DNA from: Paracamarosporium sp. OC-R06-R3
Lineage: Eukaryota; Ascomycota; Dothideomycetes; Pleosporales; Didymosphaeriaceae
DNA: 64,000 bases
Assembly (NCBI GenBank): GCA_019828545.1
Contig: JACVRA010000286.1
Coordinates: 1 to 64,000 of the forward strand
Direction of reading: 5' to 3'
Of this stretch, positions 24,001-34,844 are shown piece by piece; position 1 is the stretch's first letter, and every line of letters begins with the position of its first letter. The translations under genes were made by a program, and so were the position numbers. Below the pieces are notes generated by a model. The model was not told the origin of the DNA. It saw only the letters and a program-made list of their open reading frames with translations, and ran no database searches.

Positions 24001-24610
24001 CCTCGAGGCACTGCTTGACCAAAAATTACGTCCACAACAACCTAGTTCCGCTGACGCTGATGGTGTGCACGGCAGCAGTGAAGACGGAGCCTCTGGTGCC
24101 GTTGTCCAAACCGAACAGGCCAGACCAACAAGTCGAGCAAACACGGCCGCAGATGGTGGTGTAGCCAAAGGCGACGAGCCCATGCTCCATACACCAACGC
24201 CTGAAGAACTTTCACAGGAAGTCCATCGATCTACAAGGGACGATGCTGCGGACGAGGCTACGGACGAGGTTGCCATGGCTCCGCAACTCGACCATGGCAC
24301 GGTGTCGGTAGCAATAGACGTTGATGCTATGGATGTGGATGGGGTTCAAGCAAAGCATGCGAGCGCGGCACCGCCAACGCCCCCAGGATCGGATCAAGAC
24401 TTGCTTGGACCAATCCATCATGGTGGCATACCGTGGTACATGAAAGAGTTCGATCCTGAAGGGACGACGGTGTACGAAGAGCGTTGGCCTGGGAGAGAAG
24501 TGGTGCGAGAGATGAGCGAGGAGCTGAGTGAGCTGGACGACGAGGAGCTGAACGGGCTGGCAGGCTCCGAAGCCATGATGGCGGAGACGGCAGCTCCGCA
24601 GAAAGCGTGA
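21086..24610 (+). CDS. NTO1: NuA3 histone acetyltransferase scaffold NTO1 (BRPF/JADE-type PHD protein)
   Basis: Five exons: 21086-22193, 22244-22527, 22578-22745, 22795-23627 and 23680-24610. Phases close to 1107 aa. It links a MYST acetyltransferase to methylated H3 tails. The order of elements is: basic N-terminus with AT-hook-like GRPPKR; enhancer-of-polycomb-like segment near residues 275-370; PHD finger ([21 protein letters not shown], split here as CAVCDDGD and [17 protein letters not shown]) near 405-455. A zinc knuckle [14 protein letters not shown] and an extended PHD ([38 protein letters not shown]) run to about 585. A degenerate bromodomain-like helical region follows from about 790 ([20 protein letters not shown]). 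The second intron has a phase-0 GTACGA donor, giving [15 protein letters not shown]. The C-terminus is a low-complexity acidic tail. Confidence 0.92.
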
Positions 24611-25203
24611 CCTTTTTGCTTGTCACGCTCACGATGTTACGCCGGGTTTGTACATTGTCACGTGTATACGATAGTTTTGTTTCTCTTTGTTCCCGGGGGT
24701 TTTGTGTCGGTTTGGCGGTGTTTCGTTAGCGTGGGTGGCAATATGTTTATGTACAATTCAACCGTGTCCTCAACGTGCAGCAGCAGCAACGTCGCGTGCT
24801 CGAACCGGCAGCCAGTACAGATTCCGCATACAGGGCTGGAGGGCCGCAGACGGGCAGTGGTGAGACGGGCGTGGGCGGCAGAAGGCGCACGACGCGCTGA
24901 CACGGTCGACCCCGTGACCCCTGCTGCTGCCTCACTTCAGCTCGCGTGGCTTCCATCTTTGTTCCCTCACCAACGCTGCCCGTTCCCCGGCCCGCAGCCC
25001 ATAAATATCACCGCGCTCGCCTGCCGCGTCCTGTTCTCCACTCGTCTCTCACCCGCCAACTCTTAGCTACCGCGTCCTCTCCCCTTTGCGGCAGCCTAGC
25101 GCAGACTTGGGGTACCCCTTGCGTAGCGTCGATCCATCACCAAAAATTCCACCCGCTACCCAAGCGACAAACATCACTCTTCAACCACCCGCCATCCACC
25201 AAC
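24611..25203. other. Intergenic, NTO1 terminator and SR-protein promoter
   Basis: 593 bp. Pyrimidine-rich sequence just before 25204 looks like a 5' leader. No gene supported. Confidence 0.5.
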
Positions 25204-26249
25204 ATGGCTTCGATGGAGTACGAGTCCGAGCAACGCGGCTACGATGGTCTGTCCCGCTCCAGCGCCGCGCCTGCCACCCGCCGCGACCTTACTGACATGA
25301 CGCGCAGATGAGCCTCGTGGCTATGATCGCGAGCGTAGCAGGTCTCCGCGCGCCGACCGTCGCGACCTGGACGATTCGCGCGTCCGCAGCGCCTCGCCCG
25401 TCCACCGAGGCAGCCGGTATGTTTGCCCTTGCAGCCTCGCCGTCGCAGTACTAACAGCACACAGTGGCCCGCCCCCAGACGCCCGCGACGAAGACGACAA
25501 CAGCCGTAACCCTGGCTCCAACCTCTTCGTGACCGGCATCCACCCGAGCCTAACGGAAGAGGAGGTCAGCCGTCTATTCGAGAAATACGGCGAAGTCGAA
25601 AAATGCAACATCATGCGTGATCCTCACACCAAGGAGTCGCGCGGCTTTGGCTTCGTTAAGATGGTTACCTCTGAACAGGCCGACGCCGCCAAGGAGGGCC
25701 TCCAGGGCGAAGTCCACCAGGGCAGGACGCTGAGCATCGAGAAGGCCCGTCGCGCCCGTCCGCGCACCCCAACCCCCGGCAAATACTATGGTCCTCCCAA
25801 GCGTGGTAAGTGCATCGGATATAACACATGAATGCGACAGCTAACATCCATCAGAGTTCGGTGGTCGTGGAGGACGCGGAGGCCCTCCTCGCTACGGCGA
25901 CCGCTACGATGACCGCCGTGGCGGAGGCTACTATGGCGGAGGTGGAGGCGGCCGCCGTGACGATTACGGCTATGGTTACCGAGGATCTCGCTACGAAGAT
26001 CGACCTTATCGCCGTGACCGGGATGATTACGGCTCGCGTGGTGTCGACCGTTATGCCTCCCGCGACGACCGCTATGGTCGCGAGGAGCGTCGTGGTGGTG
26101 GAGGTGGAGGCTATTACAATGAGCGCCCTCCGCCCCCGGCAGCGGGTGGGTCTGGCAGCTACGGAGATGCTCCTCCTCCTCGCCAGGAGGCGTATGGCGG
26201 AGGCCGACCGTACGAGGATCGTGGTGATGATCAACGGTACTCCCGCTAG
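25204..26249 (+). CDS. Transformer-2-like SR/RRM RNA-binding protein with RGG-rich tail
   Basis: Exons 25204-25246, 25308-25416, 25465-25805 and 25855-26249 encode 295 aa. A short Arg/Ser segment, DRERSRSPRADRR, precedes a single RRM near residues 75-150. Its RNP2 is NLFVTGI and its RNP1 is SRGFGFVKM. Between them, EEEVSRLFEKYGEVEKCNIM is typical of Tra2-type proteins. After the RRM, RARPRTPTPGKYYGPPKR matches the Tra2 linker. The C-terminus is Gly/Arg/Tyr/Asp-rich (RGG-like, GGGYYGGGGGG). It probably acts in splice-site choice. The first intron uses a GTCTGT donor, which is weak; the resulting GYDDEPRGYDRERSRSP keeps phase and composition. Confidence 0.88.
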
Positions 26250-28015
26250 ACGCCCGCTGACGGTACCAGAACTGAAACGGTTCTGAGATGCTGAGCACAT
26301 CCCAGTCTGGGCGACCACCCTAGATTCTTCTCTCATGTACTCCTATACACTTCTTGCGGCTCGGTTTAATACGGCTTTACGTTACAGTTCAGGGATTTGG
26401 TCGACAAAAGTTCTTCAATATGGTTCACGGCGCAAGTAGCATACTCGATAGTTTGCCATCTTGTAGCCTCAGCATCTTATCACGGTTCTCGGCACTCGGT
26501 GGATTTCCTTGAGGAGAAACGGTATCAACTCTTCGGTAAAGGTTTCCAACGCCACAGACTTGGCCTTGGGTGCGCAATGCGTCTTCATCTTCGTCGACAC
26601 CAAATTGTACTTCTATATGTTCCCCATTCGATGCGTCCAGGACGTCAAAACTATCAGTCGTCACCACATCCCGCGCCCACAGCATTGTCTAAATACATCA
26701 ATATCATACCTGGCCCTACCCTGACAGCGGTCGCGCCAGCACCAACTATTGTCGCCTGCACTCATCAATGAGTGCGCTACCAATCAACCTCCGCTATATC
26801 TGTTACATTACACCTGTAAATGCGCCAGCATCTTGCGCCTTTGCTTAATACATCACCTGAATCTCAAACGCAAGTGATGGTCCATTCCTCCTCCCTAAAA
26901 CAACCGACGATCCTCGGCCCAGTCCTCCTCGTATCAGTCACCAACATCGCCTCTCAAGCTGCCGGAGCCAGCATGTATACCCAAACTCATTCACAGTGCC
27001 AGGTCAATAGTTTGAGTATGTTGTGTTGCCATCATGCATAGGCCGACAATACACAAGACTGTGCCCTCCGAGTGTAGGCTTCGTGTTTTTTGCATGGCAG
27101 CCTCGGCCTGATGCTGCCGGTACATAGAGGTGCGTTGCCGTTTCTTTCTATTCTAATCAGGTCCCTCTCGGCATGTCTTCCAGTCACAAGGCGAGAGCAT
27201 TCCGCGTAAGCTGACATGCCACCTGCACCACAATATTTGCGACGAGGGATAACAAGGGACGACGAGGGATGTTTGCACCTTCTTTATTTACGAACCCTTG
27301 CCTGTAGCACTAGACTTCAAGCGCAACAGCGCCATGCATCAAAGGTAGGCATGTCGCAGTGTCATTCGCTCGGCGCTCGATGTGGGCTCAGATGACCAAG
27401 CCTTGCGCCGAACGCTGCCCGATAGAGTGATGTCGTAGCCGTAGAAGAGTGATTCGCCGATAGCTGCGGCGGTTCGGTTCTTGTTGTAGTGTCTCCTAGG
27501 ACATTGTGAATAGAATTCGAATATTCCGTAGATTGATCTCACGCATATTCGTGCACAACGGTAACTTCCCGAACGGTGTGACATGAATCTTGCTAAACAT
27601 TCACCGTGCAACCGCCGTGTACGACGCAGGGTTATGCTTTTGTAAAGGCAGAACAGTCAGTTTCAAGAGCTAGGACGGGTAGCGGTAGGACTACTGCGTA
27701 ACGCGTTAGCTCTGAGGGCGGGTGAACGACGTTGACGACGCTCGGCCTCAGGCTTGCGCGGCGGAGTGCGACGCTGCGGAAGGGATGCGATCTCTAGGTT
27801 CGCACAGAGCGGCCATTGTGCTCCCTGGCGCGTCTCACTTTCACGCCATCTTCTTGTTACGTATATTGCTTTCGCGGCTGTGTCCGCACACATGCTGCGA
27901 CGATTGTCGACGCCGAGGTGAACTGCACACGAAAGACGTCCAGACAACCGACGCTCGCAGAAAACCCCACACAAACCCCCGGGCCAGTGACGCGCTCCTT
28001 CGCAGCTCGCGTATC
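26250..28015. other. Long intergenic stretch with one candidate minus-strand exon
   Basis: 1.77 kb. The only coding-like sequence is a 144-nt minus-strand candidate exon at 26469-26612 (entered separately). Other frames are short, without ATG starts or motifs. Confidence 0.45.
26469..26612 (-). other. Candidate terminal exon of an unrecognised small gene
   Basis: After an ACATATAG acceptor the minus strand is open for 47 codons to a TGA. It has a protein-like composition: SVALETFTEELIPFLLKEIH is a good amphipathic helix. An internal ATG would give a 39-residue peptide. I could not build a convincing upstream exon, and the family is unknown. It may be chance. Confidence 0.2.
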
Positions 28016-29227
28016 ATGACGCAGCAGAAGCTCATCCCATTCCTCGTCCTCGCCGTTATCCTCTTCTGTCTCTTCATATACTCCAGCCGTACCGCGCGCG
28101 AGTCGTGGCAGAACTTGCCCCAGCACCTGCACCTACATCTAAGTGACCATGTCGGCACAGAGCAAACCGATCCAGACTTTGTCAACTGGAATCCAAAGCC
28201 TCACTTCAAGGCCGGCTCGCCGCTGCCAGCGGACCACAACTACACCTCAGTCTTGGTGATTGCTAAGACAAAGCGCGAGGATGTGCGCTGGATGGAGAAG
28301 GAGCTCGCAGGCCAGGAGAAGGCCATCTATGTCGCCGACGACCCCGCTGCACCGCTGCACCCTCCCAAGAACAAAGGACATGAGGTCATGGTCTATCTGT
28401 CGTGGATCATCGACAACTACGACAACCTGCCTGACGTCTCCATATTCATGCATGCACACCAGTACACTTGGCACAATGACGACATGCTCGGGCACAACGC
28501 TGCAGACATGGTGAAGAAACTAAGCCGGCCTCGTGTGTGGAGAGAAGGCTTCGTCAACATGCGATGCAACTGGTATCCCGGTTGCCCCGACTGGATGCAT
28601 CCCGGAGAGACGGAGAAGAACGTTTTCAAGCAGGAAGAGGTCCTGCTAGCCAAGTCGTGGAGCGAGCTGTTTCCCCTCGACCCTATACCCTCTGTGCTTG
28701 CACAACCCTGCTGCGCCCAGTTTGCCCTCTCCCGCGAGCGCATCCAGGCCAAGCCGTACGCCCAATATCTCTGGTATCGCAATTGGTTGTTTTCGACAAA
28801 GCTGGCAGACTCCATGTCCGGCCGCATATGGGAGTACGTCTGGCAGTTTGTCTTTACAGGGAGCAATGTGTATTGTCCCAAAGAGCATGTTTGCTTCTGC
28901 GATCAGTACGGCAGTTGCTTTGGAGGCGAGCACGAATTTGAAGATTTCCTCAGGGTGAAGCATGAGCTGGAGGATCGCGAGCATGATCTACATGATTGGA
29001 AGGAGAAGGGAAAGGCCATACAGGAAGCGAAGGCCGAGGGGAAGTTCGAGGAGGCTGAGCGCATGGAGCAGCCTGAACCTGGAAAGGATGCGGCGTTGGA
29101 AAGGGAGATACAGAGGCTTCGGACCATTGTTGACCAGTTGAAGCAACAGGCGTGGGAGAGGGGGAAGGATCCGAGGAATAGGGCAAACGAGGCAGGGAGG
29201 GAGTGGCACGAAGGTGACGGGTTTTGA
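28016..29227 (+). CDS. DUF3431 family type II membrane protein
   Basis: A single exon of 403 aa. An N-terminal signal anchor (LIPFLVLAVILFCLFIY, residues 6-22) precedes a lumenal domain. Within it are VLVIAKTKREDVRWME, IYVADDP, GHEVMVYLSWIIDNYDNLPD, SIFMHAHQYTWHND and RCNWYPGCPDW. This is the pattern of fungal DUF3431 proteins, which resemble glycosyltransferases and are usually placed in the Golgi or ER. Cysteines cluster near the end of the domain (CPKEHVCFCDQYGSC). The last 90 residues are a charged coiled coil (EREIQRLRTIVDQLKQQ). The start is the ATG at 28016; the frame is open upstream but without a membrane-anchor-compatible leader. Function unproven. Confidence 0.85.
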   Translation: MTQQKLIPFLVLAVILFCLFIYSSRTARESWQNLPQHLHLHLSDHVGTEQTDPDFVNWNPKPHFKAGSPLPADHNYTSVLVIAKTKREDVRWMEKELAGQEKAIYVADDPAAPLHPPKNKGHEVMVYLSWIIDNYDNLPDVSIFMHAHQYTWHNDDMLGHNAADMVKKLSRPRVWREGFVNMRCNWYPGCPDWMHPGETEKNVFKQEEVLLAKSWSELFPLDPIPSVLAQPCCAQFALSRERIQAKPYAQYLWYRNWLFSTKLADSMSGRIWEYVWQFVFTGSNVYCPKEHVCFCDQYGSCFGGEHEFEDFLRVKHELEDREHDLHDWKEKGKAIQEAKAEGKFEEAERMEQPEPGKDAALEREIQRLRTIVDQLKQQAWERGKDPRNRANEAGREWHEGDGF

Positions 29228-29742
29228 ACGTCGATGCTTTTTGCATCGCTAGGCTCTTCGATGACAAGGAAAGCTGTCAACCACTGACGGTTGGGGAACT
29301 ACAAGAGGAGCACACAAGTTCAAGGTCGATTGCCGAGCACTTTGTTATTCGTACAAACGTTCTAATCATGGAAGCTCGAACGATGGTCCACAGTGGTTGG
29401 GGCAAAAGATCGGACTATCCTCGCATTAATACCGAATAGTTAATAAAAATGAGCTCCTTTGTAGGCCGATCTTCAATATTGTGGGGCATATAACTTGCAT
29501 ACTAGTCCAAACATACGCCATAGTAATATTTCTGCAGCATCCTCATTGACGGTGGCTTACATAATAAGGAATGCACGCCTATGTATGTGGTGATGTTCCG
29601 GAGGAGAGGTCGAAGCACCAATCATATAGCCAGCAGGCCGCGCGCATGCAAACCCGGCCGGCACAACACAAGCTGTTGTTCCGAAGCAAGCAATGAACAA
29701 GCAGCGTCCCGCAAGTTTTTGACTCCAGCAAACACTCGATCA
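29228..29742. other. Intergenic with a truncated repeat copy
   Basis: 515 bp between same-strand genes. Contains the right arm of the foldback repeat (29434-29463). Nothing else recognised. Confidence 0.5.
29434..29463 (+). repeat. Truncated copy (right arm) of the foldback repeat family
   Basis: The stretch GAATAGTTAATAAAAATGAG then CTCCTTTGTA matches the right arms of the copies near 32.1, 37.5 and 42.4 kb. The left arm and centre are not recognisable, apart from a GACTATCC at 29413-29420. Confidence 0.6.
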
Positions 29743-31734
29743 ATGGCACGCCTCACCGCTCTTCGCTTCAGTCGCAAGCGTTATGCGGCATCAACAATCT
29801 CTGATAAGCTCCTTCGACGGCGCAGTGAGAAGTAAGTCTTGACGGACGCCGCCTTCACAGTGGATGCCGGCACATTGCAAGATCAGTATGCTGACATCCT
29901 TTCGCTAGGAGAGAGCCGTGAGGTTAATAGCAAAGCTCACTAAGCCGCTGTGTTTGATGATATGGCAGCAAACGCACTCGGAGGCCACTTCACCCCCGCA
30001 AACGTCGCGTTGGCACCAGAAGTCGACGACTATATCCCCTGCGGAGCCGTCTCGACGAAAGATGACGTTCTGTACACTTCCTGTCAGTCATTCGAGATAG
30101 CTGCCAGCGCTCTACAAGAGACTCGTAACTTTGTAGGGTTGCTGGAAGCTGCAACCACCGCCGCTGGAGAAGCGCCGGGACCGGCACGATCCAATACTGT
30201 TCACGTCATGAGTACACCCAAGGGAAAGAGGAAGAGGACGTCAATGTCTCCGGAGATAAGTGGAGATGGTGCAGTACCGGGATTCAAACGCGCTCGGGCT
30301 ACAATTGGGTCAGCAGAGGATATTGCAAGCGCCAGTATGCTCGATCCTGGTTCAGACCATAAAGGCAAAGCAGAAAATGCGGCTCTGTACGCTGCAAATG
30401 CAACGGGAGTCCACTCGGCTGCAGCCCTGTTTCGACGATCTTCGGAGAGAACTTCTCGCAAATACACACGCTTGCCAATGTCGGAGCTTTTCATGTCATT
30501 ACAGCTATCGCCAGAAAGCTTCCTGCATCTCCAATCCCAGGCCAAACTGTACATGCTTGATCCTGCATACCCCGAGCGGCAAGGTTGTGTTGGCAACAGA
30601 GGGAAAGGAGATACGGAAATGACGAAACTGCGATTGTTCAACTGTGTGCGAGATTTCTTGAATGACGGTGTCGGAGAGCGTTTCTTTGGCGAAAACGCGA
30701 CCAGAATAGAACAATCTGAGGAAGACTCTAGGGAGGTAGCTGGGGCATTGGGCAAAGAGCAAACATACACATCCAGCGACCTTGTATGGCCCAGAGACAG
30801 CAACCAGCTCATCGGTCTTGTCACACCTCTTCTTCGTAGGATGGTGACCAACGAGAGACAACGCGTATACGCCATCGAGTCGCGTAAAAAAGGAGCGAGG
30901 AAGAAGAAAAGCATCGTGGAAACTGATGATAAAGTTCCACCAGCAACAAGGCAGCAAGACCACGCCAAGTTTCAAAGCCACGATTCTCCAACGTCTACTG
31001 CTTCACTTGATCATGACCCCCACAGCGTCGCACCTAGCCCGTCGCAGCCATGTCTGTCTCCAAACTCACCAAGTATAGGTGCATCGTCATCTTTACCATT
31101 TCCCCCGTCAGTTGTCGAGCTCCCATCAGGCGATAATGTCGATCTACCACACGATCCTGGTCAATCAGCTCCCATAAGACGCGTTAACATCTTTTTGAAA
31201 AAGGACAAATACATCATCGGCACGGTTCGGTTTCGGAACACCGAAAAGACGCCCCTGTTCAAGTTATCCTGGCCTGAGCTCTTGAACCGCATTGGCCGTC
31301 TGATGAAGCAACACGATCACAAAATGCAGGACCCTCTACATAAAAGTGGACTTACTATCGCTGCTATCCAAACCCATACTGGCAATCCAGAAAACGCTGA
31401 GACCCTACCGATAGACTTGGCGTCGCCTCCGAGCACAATCACAGCAGACACGTTGCGTGAGTATACGCCTGACACGGACAAGTCGCGTCATGTTCTTTCT
31501 CCACCGATGGCAGAAGCAGAATTAAAAAATAGCGGACACCAACCTATAAGCATCGATATGAGATCGTCACAAACAACAGACCACGAGCCTACGCTTCCTT
31601 ATCACATAGAGTCTATGCGGTCAACAGGCCGCGCGGTAATCAGGAATGATGGCGACTGGGAGACATTGAAGCTCGACATTGCGCTTGCAGATTGGGCGGA
31701 CCATACGTTGAATGTGGTTGTAATGTTGCAATGA
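29743..31734 (+). CDS. Unrecognised Ser/Pro-rich protein with basic segments
   Basis: Exons 29743-29824 and 29945-31734 encode 623 aa. The first exon gives MARLTALRFSRKRYAASTIS and ends at a GTGAGA donor; an ACTAAG acceptor restores the frame at AVFDDMAANALG. If that exon is wrong, the first ATG of the long exon is 29962. Basic nuclear-localisation-like clusters are GKRKRTS and KKGARKKKS. A more structured central part, near residues 190-330, contains RKYTRLPMSELFMSLQ and LRLFNCVRDFLNDGVGERFF. A second folded-looking part near the C-terminus contains RVNIFLKKDKYIIGTVRF and ends in DIALADWADHTLNVVVM. The rest is low-complexity Ser/Pro. It looks nuclear and lineage-specific; I do not recognise a family. 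Confidence 0.7.
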
Positions 31735-32174
31735 AGGGATCGGCCTACTGCCGTCTAGCCAATACAGATGGATAGTACATGGTTTTACGTCAAATAGCAA
31801 GAGTGACACACGATCTTGTATGTGCTTGTACATGACTGGCGAGCGACTAGTTTCCTCACGAGAGGACCGCTAAAGGGACTTGCCCTCACCCCTCTATCAT
31901 ATGGCTGAGCAAGATCTTTAGGCGATCTTGCGAATTTGCTGTCGCTGTTCGTCCCAGAACGTATGTCACATATGCAATATAGTAGAAAGATAGCATACCT
32001 AGGCGTCAAAATGCTATGCATTGAATCTCTCCCGGATATTCTGATTTGAGTCGAATGACAGTCACAATGCTGAGCCACTCAGGCTGGTTAGTCAATAAAA
32101 CCGAGCTCCTTCGTACTGTGTCACCAGATCGTGCACACCAAGGCTCTTAGTTAAGCTAGGCCGCGTGTTATCGC
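31735..32174. other. Intergenic between convergent genes, with a repeat copy
   Basis: 440 bp between two 3' ends. Holds the foldback repeat copy at 32056-32116. Confidence 0.5.
32056..32116 (+). repeat. Partial foldback repeat copy (centre plus right arm)
   Basis: Shares TGAGCCACTCAGGCTGG then TAGTCAATAAAACCGAGCTC and CTTCGTAC with the copies at 37.5 and 42.4 kb. The left arm is degraded. It ends about 60 bp beyond the stop of the TPR-like gene, so it probably lies in that gene's 3' UTR. Confidence 0.75.
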
Positions 32175-34145
32175 TCACCCCGTCACTATCTCTAGCACCA
32201 GTTCCCCTTCGCTTTGGCTCAAAGTGTTTTCGTTTACCATTTGTTCTAGCACCCGCTTCACTTCTTCTCGCTGCTCCTTCCAACTGGCCTCGGCAACCAC
32301 ATTGCCGTTACCCTTGACAGCGATCTGCTTCAATACCTCCGCTACAACCGCCTTTGCGCCGGCGGACTTTGCATGCTGGGTATCTCCCGCTCTTTCGGCG
32401 TAACTCTTTGCTCCACGGTAGAACACCCCTGCGTTGGAAACTAACACGTTTCTACTCGACCTCCATGCTGGTTTGGCTTGGTCCAGAAACGAGAGCTTGA
32501 AACGGGTGAGGTCTATGTCAGCTCGCGCAGCAAATATGTCTGCCAGACGAGATGGGGGGAGAAGGGCGTTGTTGGGGGGAGCGCAAAGCTGTGTAAGGAG
32601 CTGCTGTGCTTGAGAGAGGGCATTCCATTGAGTCTCAACGTCGGATGAGACTGCTGACGATGCTTCTGCCACGTCCACGAGCGCGTCAGCATAGGCGGAT
32701 TGTTGCGCCACCCGTTGTTCTGGAGAAGGCGACTCCTGCATCAGCGACATAAAAAGCGAAGATACCGTGCTAGCGTATTGCGGTGCCGTAATGTTCCCGT
32801 TACGATATGACGCTTCCGCAACGGCGACCTGGAATATGGCGGCAGCCAGGAGAGCATCATCTTTTGGCGTTAGGGCATTCTCTTTTTGAGCGCTGGAAGA
32901 CGCTATAGATAGTGTAGGGCCAGCAGCTTCCTCTTCTACCGTCGGCGGTGAAGCGTTGTCCACTAGCGAGACTAGAGTCGAGATACTAGTGTTGACAGTG
33001 TAAAGACCTTCCCTATTGACAGTAAGTTAACAAATATCCAATCACTCCATCGACAAGGATCAAAGCGTACTGAACTCGCTTTTCAAGGCTTGATGCATCC
33101 ACGGAATCATACAAGCCGAGAAGTGTCGTCAATGCACCAAGCTGTGCAGTGCAAGTCTCAAGAATGACCTCGGGTGAAAGCGCCTCCTCAACTGTAGCCC
33201 ATTCTCCAGCGGCAGGAGAATCCGTCGAGGATGCATCTACGTTCTTCTCTACGTTATCCCCTGCATTCGCTTCCAAATTCATGTCTGCATCATCCGGAGG
33301 TAAACCACTTTGCTCGGTCTGCAGGTTCGCAAGCTGCAGAGTCATCTGCTCGTATTCTCTCTGTTGTGCAGCAAGGCAGTTTGTGAACAGATCGACAGCT
33401 TCTTCAAGCAAAGGGCGTGCGAAATCTTTCGCCATGGCCTCAGTCTCGCTTTCTAGCAGTGCTTCCGCCAGTGAGCTGAGTACTTGTCCAGTGTTGAACT
33501 GGATGTCCAAGTTCTCGCGGTTCAAGGCGAACGCTGCACGGTGAGATGCCAGTGTTTCATTCAGCAAGGCAGTCTTGCTGCCCAGGTGAGACGCGACGCG
33601 TTCATCCTCGCAAGTTTGATACTCTAGATGGGCCCTTTGCCAAGTTTAGTAACCATGAACGTGTCAAGGCACTTGCAAGACTACCAACGTACTTGTTGTA
33701 TGCGAGATCAAAGCTCTGCGGAAATTTCCCTAGCCCCTCGTCGTACACTTGAATTGCTCGTTGGAAAAACCTTGCCGCTTTGGCCGCGTCTCCGGCTCGC
33801 CATTTACCCTAGAGGTGGGAAGACAAGTTAGTGTGGGTTCATCAAAGTGGGATACGTTGGGCATATATGGTATGAAGAGAAATGCTAAATTCTACTCAAA
33901 CACAGATTTCGTTGTGTATCCTGAGGTAACACAGCATGTGATGAGTCGTCACTTGTCCAGCGGAACGAGGCGGAACGCCCAAGTAGACCGCGACAGTCGT
34001 TTGTTGGAAGGGTTCGAGTTTTCGCAGTAAAACTTACTCCAGCCTGTTCAAATTCCTCCGCTGCTTCCAAGAAGTCGATTTCGGACTGCGGGTTTGAAGG
34101 TTTCGACTTGGACTTGGGCTTGAAATCTCTGCTTTTAGGAGGCAT
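32175..34145 (-). CDS. TPR-like helical repeat protein (uncharacterised fungal family)
   Basis: Exons 34145-34038, 33808-33693, 33634-33071 and 33012-32175 encode 541 aa with closed phases. The N-terminus is basic (MPPKSRDFKPKSKSKPS). It then reads FLEAAEEFEQAGGKWRAGDA and AARFFQRAIQVYDEGL, a canonical TPR helix pair. Further helical repeats follow: LAYNKAHLEYQ, ALNRENLDIQFNTGQVLSSL, and later QALSQAQQLLTQL. The third exon uses a TTACTAAAC branch and a GGCAAAG acceptor. The C-terminus is helical (KEQREEVKRVLEQMVNEN). Repeats suggest a protein-protein adaptor. Small TPR proteins of this type are found across ascomycetes without a firm function. Confidence 0.85.
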
Positions 34146-34326
34146 TTTGAAGCAGTACTGTTTTGTATAGAAAGAAGAATGAATAATTCACGTGGAAGGT
34201 TGAAGAAATGGTGGTGTTAGATTTACATTAATTACAAGTAGGCCCAAAGATAATTCTAGTGACGTCTTGGCGCGCCCGAAGAAAAGAAGCGGGGCCTCAC
34301 TCACCCGCACCTACAGCCGCATCGTC

Positions 34327-34844
34327 TTATATTGTGAAATCGTCCCACCAACACGACTTGTCAGTCAAAAAGCCATTCTCATCAAGCTTTACGCCCTCTG
34401 CAGCAAGGAGTTCCCTCTTCATGTTTTGATTGACTCCACTGGGTACTTTTTCCCAGTCGCCCTTGAAACCGCCAATGAACTGTTTGTGTCAGTCTCGTTC
34501 CCACTTGGTGACATGGTCTATCTCACGCCTGTGCTCGCAAGTACTCTGTGGCAGGGCACCCTATGGTAGTAGAATTAGTTTAGGAATAGGATCATTGCTT
34601 TCGATATCCACACTTACTCTGGGGCGAAAGGATTACTACGTAGCGCCCCGCCGACGGCTCGAGGACTGCTTTGTAGAGCCTTCGCAAGTGCAGCATACGT
34701 CGCTACTTTGCCTTCTGGTATCTGGCCACTGATGAGGAGGCTGTTGTTTGTTCGAAAGGCGGCCTGACATACCTGCAGCAGAAGAGTATACACGCGTGAT
34801 TGGAATGCCGTGACTTGGCCTGGAGGTAGTGTTTTTGCCTGCAT
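34327..34844 (-). CDS. O6-alkylguanine-DNA alkyltransferase, short single-domain form
   Basis: Exons 34844-34773, 34721-34618, 34560-34527 and 34479-34327 encode 120 aa. The fold is the C-terminal DNA-binding/methyltransferase domain only: VTAFQSRVYTLLLQ, IPEGKVATYAALAKAL, SSPRAVGGALRSNPFAPE (Arg finger RAVGGALRSNP) and VPCHRVLASTG, then FIGGFKGDWEK. The acceptor cysteine in PCHR is present, so alkyl transfer is possible. It lacks the N-terminal domain of human MGMT (207 aa) and is close in size to alkyltransferase-like Atl1, which has Trp in place of that Cys. The first intron is 51 nt, in frame and stop-free. It shares strand with the TPR-like gene downstream (181-bp gap). Confidence 0.9.

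Noticed and set aside
25828..26286. 152-codon plus-strand frame (Ala/Thr/Met-rich)
   Set aside because: Alternative frame of the Gly/Arg-rich last exon of the Tra2-like gene.
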